This document shows, in pieces, positions 55,065 to 64,000 of a stretch of DNA of 64,000 bases (positions are counted from its first letter, which is position 1; the number at the start of each line of letters is the position of its first letter). Below the pieces are notes generated by a model. That model was given only the letters and a program-made list of their open reading frames with translations, was not told the origin of the DNA and did no database searches. Source of the stretch: Saccharum officinarum (taxonomy: Eukaryota > Streptophyta > Magnoliopsida > Poales > Poaceae); contig CM036197.1 of NCBI GenBank assembly GCA_020631735.1, positions 46,361,880-46,425,879 of the forward strand, in the 5' to 3' direction. A program made the translations under genes and the position numbers.

Positions 55065-57301
55065 CCAAGCTATAGTACAATAGCCCATTCTGTGATTTTG
55101 GCCCATTGGGCCCATTTTTTGCTGTTACACAGGTAAGCTCCGGGTGCCCTTGCGCCAGCCGGCACGCCCTTAGCGGTCATCAGTCGGCCGAAGTGGTTGC
55201 GCCACCGCAGTGGGCAGCCACGCACCACCACCGCCCTAGCCAGTGCATCCCGCTGCCCCTTGCCACTGCCTAGAGTAGGTGCTTAGGTCATAGAGGATGG
55301 TCGACCCTCTAGTTGAGTCCGCGCGAGGTCCAAATGGCTGGCGTGGCCGGCCAGTGCCATCGCTTGCCACGCCAGTGAGCGCAGGGGCACCGGGGACCTC
55401 CCCGTTGTAAAGATAGGTTGTTGCGGGGGTCTAATTGCATAATTACTGACTACATGAATTGTATCATGGACTGCGGGTTAATTCGTTTAGAATCCAGGGT
55501 TGTTTTTGCAAGAGCGCCACCCTATGCGAGGTCACAGACAAACTAAGAGGCAGATGCCTATGTGCGAGAGCACCATAGGCGTCCTGACCCCGCGATCCAA
55601 CCCTCACCACGCACAGGTGCACGGGGGTCAACCTCATGAAATACCTAGCGCCAGGTCACGAGAAGATAGAAAAATGCTTATAGCATAGAGAAAGGGCGGA
55701 CTGATAAATCTGCGAAAGACAATCGGTACTGACTAAGACCCCACCAATTTGGGGATTAACCATCCAATTGCGATGAACAACGTCCAAAACATTAATGGAA
55801 TTTCGCATGCAACGGAGGACGAAAACAAATCATTTTTATTCATAAAAGGCCAGCCCTAAATACAAACTACAGGGCCTCGAGGATGACTTCCTCGACGGGC
55901 ACCTCGGTGACGACGGCGCCCATGGCCTCTTTGTAGTCCTCGACGAGCCTCTCATGATCAGCCACCCCCTCGCCCTCTGGGAAGCCGATCAGGAAGCGAA
56001 GCTCGTGGCCCGACCGAACCTGGGCCATCGCCAGGGCAATGGCCGCTCCACGGTGGATGTCGTGCTCCATCGCGCCCCTGACGCGCTCAGGGATGTCGAG
56101 GAGGCGCTCCTCGCGACGCTCGCCCCGGGCGTGCATGTAACCCACAATAGCATCCGTGGCCTAGCGGAGCATCTGCAGCTCCTTCTCCAGTTCTGATAAA
56201 AGCACACAAGCGTTAGAGAAAGGATGACCCAAGAAGAAGGGGACGGCGGACACCAAAAAGAGGTTACCGGCCACCCGACCGTCGGCGTCCGCTTGCTGGG
56301 CATGGACAGTTTCTGCCTCCTACGTGGCCCAGAGCATGGCCTGGGTGGCCTCAAGGCATTCCCAGAGTCACTCCGACTCCAGGACCAGGTTCGCGTCTGA
56401 CGTAGCCCTGAACCAAAATGAAGGTTAGAAGGAAACACGCAGCCGCAATGGGAGGAAATGGAGAGACACCACCCTCACCCTTGCTCGAGCAGACGACGTC
56501 GAGTGGACCTCCTCTCCTCAGGCACGTCTCTGGCAGGGCATTTCCTATGTTCCATGGATGAAGCAGCGGAGAGGAGAAGACAAGCGCTGGGAACCGGCCG
56601 GCCGAGGCTAGGGTGGCAATGAGTAGCAACGCACTATGGAGGCCGCAACTTATAGAAGGCTGGCAGGGAGCCCAACTGGCGCTAACACCAACTGTCATAG
56701 TGGATGTGGCACGGCGCACCCCCTCGGCTCCCTCACATGCAACATAATGGGTGGTTTAAAGACGAAGACGGCGCGGTGGTCTCCTGCCTCGTCCTAGGAT
56801 TGGGCGCGGCTCCCGACGTCGCGGGAACGAAGGGACGCGGGGCTAAAAACACTTCTACAGCCAGCTAAGGCCTAGGGGACCGCCATTTGGCCCGGTGACA
56901 ATTTCAACAGCCGCGCTAGGACATCCCTGAAGTAAGAGGTGGCGACGGGTGGGCCTGCTAACGACCAATGCCTAGGTGTCCAGGTGCCACGGACACCCCA
57001 GCCCACGATCGAGTCCTAGCCGCTACTAGTCCATGAGCTTTCCTCGAGGAAAGGCAAATAGCCTCCGGAACCAACCAGACGGATCTGGGAACTACCTGCA
57101 CTGGCCATCAGGGGCCTAGAGTCGGCCGACACCATGGCCAGACTCCTGCCACGCGCAGGAGCCCTGAGGCTCGGGCTCGTAAGAGAAGGCCTGAGACATG
57201 GTTGCATATGAACGACAAAACCATCAATGACCGCCCAACCAAACTGGGACCCTGAGGTCTCCCCATACGAGAATTGGCAAAGTAGCCAACTTTCTCAAAG
57301 G
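55065..57301. other. Unclassified island between copia and gypsy 2
   Basis: This segment is GC-rich and is bounded by the copia LTR end and the gypsy 2 LTR end. It is likely an older element into which copia inserted. Apart from the broken ORF at 55867-56438 there are only short frames. No LTR ends were identified with confidence. Confidence 0.45.
55867..56438 (-). pseudogene. Broken retroelement-type ORF, coiled-coil region
   Basis: On the minus strand a frame reads LEKELQMLR, then a TAG that probably was CAG, then GYMHARGERREERLLDIPER, MAQVRSGHELRFLIGFPEGE and a stop after EVILEAL (55867). Similar proteins with an RSGH(D/E)LR segment are carried by unclassified grass retroelements (recalled family knowledge, not checked). 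Upstream, the same reading continues only in pieces (ANLVLESE; AETVHAQQADADGRVAG) with stops between. Function unknown. Confidence 0.45.
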
Positions 57302-59440
57302 TGTAACAGAACCGACCAAATTATAAGAGCACAAGTACAAAAACAAGCACCGAAGCGCTCAAATTTTCGAACTTGAGCCCATATAATCTCGGTAGTCAAT
57401 CGAAACCACGAAGGATTTCAAACCAACTTGCTTACAACCAAGATCGCATCATTCAACATACAACATCATACGTTACATTTCGCAAGTAGTTCCGAAATAA
57501 GTTTACACACACGGAGTCGCAAATATTACAAACCAAGTTTATAAAGTAGCGGAAGCAAACCCACACCAGTTGTTTAACTACTACCAGTCTTGTTGATCAA
57601 CAACCCGCAAAAGCATCAGGAAAGTACATAAAAGATGATCACGCCCAAGTGATCTAGTCTTCATCACCCGCAGGGTGGAGACAATTTTTGTAGAAGCCTT
57701 GGTAGAGCATATCATCTGCAACAGGAGGGAATAAACCCTGAGTACTGGAATGTACTCAGCTAGACTTACCCGTCAAAACCAGAAATAAGATGACACCAAG
57801 GATTATGCAAGGCTTACACAAGAGGCTAGCTGACATAACATTTTGTATAAAGGCATAAGTAATTGAAACTCTTATAACCTGTACTAGCAGTTATTTTTAG
57901 CATTTACCTGTCATCTATCTTAGCACCTGTACTAAACATGCACTTGATTATAATCAAACAATTATCATCATTATATCCAGAGCAGGTATGAATTGTGGCA
58001 ACATTGTATCATTCCCTTAACCACCAGTTCATTTAATGAGATCTACGTTGCCGCTGCTCAAGTCAAGTGCTCACTAACCGGGAGCGACGGCGATTCGAAT
58101 CGAATTCCTATCCAGCTGGAGGGGTATTTCTAACACTCACCGCGCAGGCCCCTGCCAGGGTCGCACAAGCCACCTTTTCATATGATTCAGGAATCGCGGG
58201 TCCGAATGATGTCACGACCCCAAGGGCGACACTCTGCCAGGTGATAGGGACTCTAACCCCCCCCTTGGTCTCACGCCAATGTCCCCAAGCACATCCTTTC
58301 TCTCCTCCAAGAAGCAACCTACCATTCGATTCCCGGCCTGAATCACATTACTCGGCTTCACGGTCGGAACGGCTTATCTGGCCAACTAAGTGTTAGACTG
58401 CGTTCAACATGACTCAAGGACGTACAGCGAATCGGTCCTTAAATGACTCAGACGGGCATAGCTCCACACCCAAGACGTGAAGTGTCTTGTGGCTGTACTA
58501 TCGAACTCCCGCCCGGTCTCAATTTTATTTTAAAGCATGGTTCCATCCACGATAGCCATAAAGCCACTCGTGACTTTTTCCTACATCTCGCGGATGACCG
58601 GAAATCACCCGACTTCTACCGTACTAAGCAGGGCTAAGCATTGATACGTGCCTAAACCTAAATTAGGATTCAAGTACGATATCTGGACAAGGACAGGTAT
58701 AATGCAACAATTGTTTTCATACAACTCCTACAACTTAATGCATTAAACAATTAAAAGTACTCAAGATAGATTTATAAATTGATGGGTTCAGCATGCACCG
58801 GGGCTTGCCTTTCAGAAAGGTCGAGGGCCGGTGGTCAGGACACTCAGGCAGGTCTTCTGCGGGAACTTCTCCGCCGGCTGGTTCCTCTAGCTGCTCTGGC
58901 TGGTCCTGGACTTCCTCCGGAAACTCTTGCTCGAATTCGAGGAGCGTTACCCCCTCCGGTACACCTATTGCATGAATGCACAATAAATATCATGGATGCA
59001 TAAAGGTGCAACATGCTCGGAATGAAATGCATTTCAGAAATAAAAATACTCTAATCAAACCACTTTATCAGTACGTGCAAATCTCTTCTCCGGTGGAGAA
59101 GTACTTACCTAATCTACCCAACCTAAGATATAGATGTTCTTCTTCGGTTAAGGCCCTAGCACCTAACAATTACAAGAGTAGCATTACTTAGGTTACCACA
59201 TCCAACACCAAAATACAACAGTAAGACATTCTGGACAGCAGCTCAAGGATTCTAACATAACTGGAGATTCCCAACTCCAAAAGATATGATCTAATACAAT
59301 CTGGAAAGCTTATGAAATGAACCACAAAATATTTTCAGACCACAACACTTAATTCCAAAGTTTACCTAGTCGAAATTCCAAAGTTCCAGAATCTGCCCTT
59401 CCCAAACAGAGAGCAGCCAATTCTGGACTGGCACTTTAAA
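57302..59440 (-). repeat. Gypsy 2 3' LTR, truncated at its 5' side
   Basis: It matches gypsy 1's LTR in ordered blocks: the end TGT(A/C)ACAGAACC; AGTAGCGGAAG (57547 versus 45075); AACCCTGAGTAC...GACTTACCCG (57733-57772 versus 45317-45352); the GCGA(C/T)TCGAA segment (58090 versus 45627); and TGCACCGGG-CTTGCC (58794 versus 46270). The segment that should lead up to the LTR start is missing: from about 59440 the sequence is integrase. So roughly half of the LTR was lost. Confidence 0.7.
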
Positions 59441-61729
59441 CAGCAATACCACAAAATCTCCTCTCACTAGCTTCTATCCAATTTAGTGGGGTTCTACACT
59501 TACGACCGTACAAAGCTTCGAATGGAGCCATCTTAATACTCTCTTGGTAACTATTATTGTACGAGAACTCGGCTAGAGGTAACCATTTTTCCCAAGAACC
59601 CTTGGATGATATTACACATGCCCGCAACAGATCTTCCAAGATTTGGTTAACCCGTTCCGTCTGTCCTGATGTCTGGGGGTGATAAGCAGAGCTTCTCACT
59701 AACTTGGTTCCCAGAAGGTGATGCAAGTGCTCCCAAAAGCGAGCAGTGAACTAGGGACCACGGTCAGATATGATAGTACGAGGTATCCCATGGAGCCGGA
59801 CTATCTGATTGAAGTACAACTCAGCATAGTCAGTGTGACGATAGTCCACTCTAACTGGAATGAAGTGAGCTGATTTGGTCAAACGATCCATAATTATCCA
59901 GATGGAGTTATGATTTTTGACAGTAGGAGGAAGACCGACAATGAAATCCATACTTATCTCTTCCCATTTCCAACCTGGGATAGAAAGTGGTTGAAGCAAC
60001 CCAGCTTTCATGTGCACAGCTTTAACTCTACAGCAGGTGTCACACCTAGCAACATATGCAGCTATCTCTTTCCGCATCTTGGTCCACCAATACTATGGCT
60101 TCAAATCATAATACATCTTATTGCTACCATGTAGGATGGACAACTTAGAGGAGTGTGCTTCAGACATAATATCATTTCTAAGCTCTCGGTCCTTAGGCAC
60201 AACTAACATATCCTTGAACCATAGTACACCCTCTTCATCTACCCTGAACTGCGTAGTTTCTTTCTCTTTCATCTTGCGTTTTATGTGGAATACACCAGGA
60301 TTAGTCTTTTGAAGCTCAATAATTCTGCTTTTGAGAGTACAACTGACAGTGATGTTGTATAAGACTGCTGGATGTAGAAGGCGAGATCGATGAAAATCAG
60401 TTTCAACTAAGGAATGACAATGAGACTTATGGCTTAAAGCATCCGCAACTACATTTGCCTTGCCAGGATGATAGTGCACTTGAAGGTTATAATCCTTAAT
60501 CAACTCGAGCCATCTTCTTTGACGCATATTTAACTCGGGTTGGGTGAAGATGTATTTGAGGCTTTTGTGGTCTGTGTAGATATTGCAGACATTGCCCAAC
60601 AGATAGTGCCACCAGGCTTTCAAAGCATGAACTACTGCGGCCAGTTCTAAGTCATGCGTTGGATAATTCACCTCATGTTTCCGAAGTTGTCGAGAGGTAT
60701 ATGCAATCACTCGGCCTTCCTGCATCAGAACACCTCCCAAACCGGAGCTAAGGTTAGGAGGGTTCGCAGTTGGTGAAAAGCCGCATCACACTCAGGAGTC
60801 CAGACAAACCTGGTGTCTTTTTGTAGCAACCGAGTCATTGGCTTGGCTATTTTGGAGAAATCCAGGATGAAGCGATGATAATAGCCAGCCACCCCAAGAA
60901 AACTCCGGACCTCGTGAACCGAGATAGGAGCCTTCCAGTTCAGTACTTCTTGTACCTTGGCGGGGTCCACCATAATTCCTCCATCGGACAACACATGCCC
61001 AAGGAAAGGTACCTCTCGAAGCCAGAATTCACACTTACTGAACTTTGCATATAGTTGATGTTCACGCAGTCTTGCGAGGACTATACGCAGATGTTCAGCG
61101 TGATCTTCCTCATTTATAGAATATATCAGGATGTCATCAATAAATACCACCACAAACTTGTCCAATTCGGGCATAAACACCGAATTCATCAAGTACATAA
61201 AGTGTGCGGGGGCATTTGTCAGGCCGAAAGACATAACAAGATACTCATAAAGGCCGTATCTTGTCGAGAAAGCCGTTTTTGAAATATCTTCGGGACGGAT
61301 TTTGATCTGATGGTAACCAGATCTTAGATCGATCTTGGAGAAAACTTTAGCTTTAGACAGCTGATCGAACAAAATGTCGATGCACGGTAGAGGGTACTTA
61401 TTTTTGACAGTGACTGCATTGAGAGGTCTATAATCTACGCACATTCGCAATGACTGATCCTTCTTCTTTACAAATATAGCAGGACATCCCCACGGCGATG
61501 AACTAGGATGAATCAACCCCTTCTTCAAAAGTTCATTCAATTGCACCTTAAGTTCAGCTAGCTCATTCGGAGGCATCCTATAGGGTCTCCTTGAGATGGG
61601 CGCCGTGCCAGGCAACAACTCAATTTTAAATTCCACATCCCGATCCGGAGGGAGTCCCGGTAAATCATCGGGAAAAACGTCCGGAAACTCATTTACTATG
61701 GGAATTTCAACCAACGCCTTTGCTTGCAC
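59441..61729 (-). pseudogene. Gypsy 2 pol: RT, RNase H, integrase, broken
   Basis: RT is open over 334 codons (61729-60725), with [20 protein letters not shown], the [13 protein letters not shown] segment and the active-site FIDD near 61125. A small deletion after LLTLAPV (about 60735) removes the start of RNase H; the frame then continues ([34 protein letters not shown]) to a TAG at about 60093. Integrase follows: zinc finger CDTCC, MDFIVGLP, IISDRGP, a stop where CAG is expected (about 59751), then SSAYHPQTSGQTERVNQ to NWIEASERRF, after which it is cut by the deletion. Motif order is typical of Ty3/gypsy. Confidence 0.85.
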
Positions 61730-61846
61730 AGCATGAACTTACCCAGACAAATCAACTTTTCTGGGAAGTTGTACCAGAAAACCCTTTTGATATGTAGGAT
61801 CTCTGAGCATAACTACCCGAGTGGATGTATCAATGAGTACCCCATT

Positions 61847-63205
61847 CTAACTCATCCAATTCATGCCCAGAATAACATCTATGCCTAATCCCGGCAAAAC
61901 CACTAAGGCAAGCGAGTACTTTCGCCCTTCTATCTCAAGCTCAAGATTCCCCACTATTTTATTTGTGGAAATATTCCCACTTGCTGTGCTAATACAATAA
62001 CGCCCATCCTCAACAGTATGCAATTTGTGTGCAAACTCCGATGCAAACTTAGGACTGATAAAGGAATGCGAAGCACCTGAATCAAAAAGTACCACTGCAG
62101 GATGTTGGTCAACTAGGAACTTACCAGCAGTGACAACCTCACCAGATGAGATTTCCTCAATACTGTTATAATGAGCGTGCCCTTGACGGCCACCTTGGTT
62201 GACATTCTTCTAAGGGTATGGACAGTTCCTGGACCAATGGCCTGGCTTGTTGCAGTTCCAGCAAGGCATGTTGCTAGGAGGAACACTGGAGCTGCCTTGG
62301 TCCGAATTACCCTTTGGCAGAGCCACTGTATATGCCTTGCGAAACCCAGTCTTCACTGGTGCCTTCTTTTGCGGAGGACGAAACTTAGCACTTGTGGCAG
62401 GAGAGCGAGGAGGAGCCCTCGGGGCAGCTGGAGCTCGAGACTGTGAAGCACCTGCCTCAAGTGCCCTCTTGCGGCTCTTAGAAGCAGCATAGATAGAGTT
62501 ATTGTTCTCTTGAGTTAGAGCATCAATGATAAATTCATTGAAAGTAGTGCACTTGCTAGTGCCCATAATCTTCATCAGCTTTGGGCCGAGGCCTCTTTTA
62601 AAGCTAGCAATTTTCTTGGAATCAGTATCCACAAACTCTGTGGCATACCTTGCCAGGTTGTTGAAAGATTGCAGATATTCAGTCAAGCTTTTGTTGCCCT
62701 GCAATAGCCTCATAAACTATGTGTGTTTGATAGCCATAAGACCTGGAGGAATATAGTTCCCACGGAATGCGGCCTTGAACTGGTCCCAAGCAATCGGGAC
62801 ATTTGCAGGCAGTGTGGAACGATAGTGGCTCCACCAAATCCCCGCTGGACCATGCAGTTGGTGAGAAGCATATTCAGTCTTTAGCTCATCAGTCAAGCGA
62901 AGCAGATGAAACTTTTGTTCAATAGTATTCAACCACTCATTGGCTTGCAGTGGTTCCTCCGCCTCCTTAAAGAGCGGGGGCTTAGTATCAAGAAAATCCT
63001 TGAAATCACTGTACTGATTGGGTTCTGGGCCCTGGCGGCCGTGACGAGCCTCCCGGTTGGCAAGCTGGCGCATAGCATCTGCCAGCATGCGCTGCCTTTT
63101 GACCACGGTCTGCATCAGATCAGCCGGGGTAGGTGGTGGCAGAGGGGGTGGCTGTTCCTCATCCTCATTGCCACGACCCCGACGGAGATTGTACGACATC
63201 TGCAA
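61847..63205 (-). pseudogene. Gypsy 2 gag and protease, broken by stops
   Basis: Gag starts MSYNLRRGRGNEDEE (63199) and holds EQKFHLLRLTDELKTEYASH and IWWSHYRSTLPANVPIAWDQ. A stop at about 62717 separates a second part with the zinc knuckle CWNCNKPGHWSRNC (about 62265-62225). A further stop precedes the protease (VVLFDSGASHSFIS, about 62095-62050; VILGMNWMS to 61847). Gag is the RNA-packaging protein and the protease cuts the polyprotein. Each break is a single stop or small change. Confidence 0.85.
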
Positions 63206-63859
63206 AATGCATAGCCAATGAGCACTGACGATGTGGGAAATTTATAGATGAATTATTGTAAACATGTCAAACTAACTTCATGAAATGGACTTCTCAAAAT
63301 AATCATGGCACAATCATTCATCACAACCGCACAATCCATTCAAGCGCATCAATTGACGCAATCATGCGAGGGAATCTAACAAGATGTACTTTGATAAAGG
63401 CTCACTCACAAGGAGCACAGCAGTTACTGAACCGTTTACGTTAATATCTACATGATTTTTGTCCTTTCGCCCGGTACTTGGATTTGATTTCAAAGTTTTT
63501 AGTTGACTGAGAAAGGCTACTTCAAACTGACCACAAAGAGACTTCTCAACGGTAGAGTTCCATGGTGGATCATGACTAGCCACCTCGATATCAGCGCGTG
63601 CCAAGCAGCACAACCTTATGTCGCGCGCCATAGGAGGCCCTCGGTTTCGTTGCAGCACCGAAGGGTGCTAATCGTGACACCATCATCGAATGCACGTATT
63701 AGACATCCAATTGTGATCGAAATTAACAGGTTCAACTAAACATCCAGGAAACATAGGGTTCGACCTTACATCCCAAAAGTCAAGTTATTACAAAGTCTCA
63801 CTCCAACACAGGGAGGGCACAAAAGACGATCCTAACATTGTAGCTACGCGATGACTACT
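63206..63859. other. Leader between acidic ORF and gag of gypsy 2
   Basis: About 650 bp without an ORF of interest. Same position as the 175-bp spacer in gypsy 1, but longer. No splice sites could be fixed. Confidence 0.4.
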
Positions 63860-64000
63860 CTAAGCATCGCCCTCAGAGTCGGTGTCAAGGATCTCCCCGC
63901 CGTCCTCATCACTAACAGGCTCTAACTCCTCATCTTCTTCTTCTTCTGGTGCTTCTCCTGGTGCTTCTTTTGGTGCAGCATCTTGGGGCCCATTGACCTC
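63860..64000 (-). CDS. Gypsy 2 leader ORF, C-terminal end (partial)
   Basis: On the minus strand the window edge enters an open frame reading EVNGPQDAAPKEAPGEAPEE, then EEDEELEPVSDEDGGEILD and TDSEGDA before the stop at 63862-63860. Its acidic C-terminus and its place upstream of gag correspond to the leader ORF of gypsy 1 (44000-44515). The N-terminal part lies outside the window. Confidence 0.6.
   Translation of the reverse strand, partial: EVNGPQDAAPKEAPGEAPEEEEDEELEPVSDEDGGEILDTDSEGDA

Larger units (their letters stand above)
57302..64000 (-). mobile_element. Ty3/gypsy element 2, related to gypsy 1, continues past the window
   Basis: Read on the minus strand from the right edge: end of an acidic leader ORF, gag, protease, RT, RNase H, integrase, then a deletion junction into the 3' LTR, which ends at 57302 (TGTAACAG on the plus strand). 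The LTR part shares blocks with the gypsy 1 LTR in the same order. The 5' LTR is beyond 64000. Multiple stops make it inactive. Its left flank is AAAGG (57297-57301), one half of a possible duplication. Confidence 0.85.

Overview
This window is nuclear DNA from a grass. Codon use, GC-rich first exons, plant splice sites and the families of miniature transposons and LTR retrotransposons all fit the Andropogoneae (sorghum, sugarcane, Miscanthus type). The species assignment is inference. One run of 100 N (39902-40001) marks a scaffold gap, so this is a draft assembly.

Left half (1-39650) is gene space. Five recognisable protein genes lie in it: an F-box/FBD protein (+, 4442-6138, with one frameshift); a CID-domain RNA polymerase II CTD-binding protein of the RPRD1/CREPT type (-, 9604-12112, seven coding exons); a small Asp/Glu-rich acidic protein (-, 15175-17666, two coding exons and a 5' UTR intron); a UBP1-associated-2 type protein with two RRMs (-, 25206-26783, single coding exon); and a bZIP transcription factor of the TGA1/TGA4 clade (+, 34362-39650, eight coding exons with at least five frameshifts in the last three). 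Between them are many small DNA transposons. Several could be delimited to the base by target-site duplications: a Stowaway (2890-3123), Tourist-like elements (2619-2812, 19056-19475), a hAT-type element (22102-22756, 8-bp duplication) and a 1.87-kb fold-back element with very long inverted arms (18721-20591, 8-bp duplication). There is also a clean gypsy-type solo LTR (7460-8546, duplication ACACT).

Right half (40002-64000) is a nest of degenerate LTR retrotransposons. A Ty3/gypsy element on the minus strand (40002-49002) with a 4.1-kb LTR sits inside a Ty1/copia element of SIRE/Maximus type on the plus strand (49003-55064). Next comes an unclassified island with a broken retroelement ORF (55065-57301), then a second, related gypsy element on the minus strand (57302 to beyond the window end) whose integrase is fused directly to the middle of its 3' LTR by a deletion. 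Stop codons at former CAA/CAG codons are frequent, as expected for old methylated elements.

The host genes show no operon-like logic; each appears to be an independent transcription unit, mostly nuclear RNA or transcription factors. I did not find a convincing new molecular system. The best leads are the fold-back element with its internally preserved empty site and captured GC-rich insert, a hairpin plus splice-donor-like block conserved in the LTRs of both gypsy elements, the acidic ORF upstream of gag in both gypsies, and an array of about 15 copies of an 11-bp motif in both orientations in the copia LTR.
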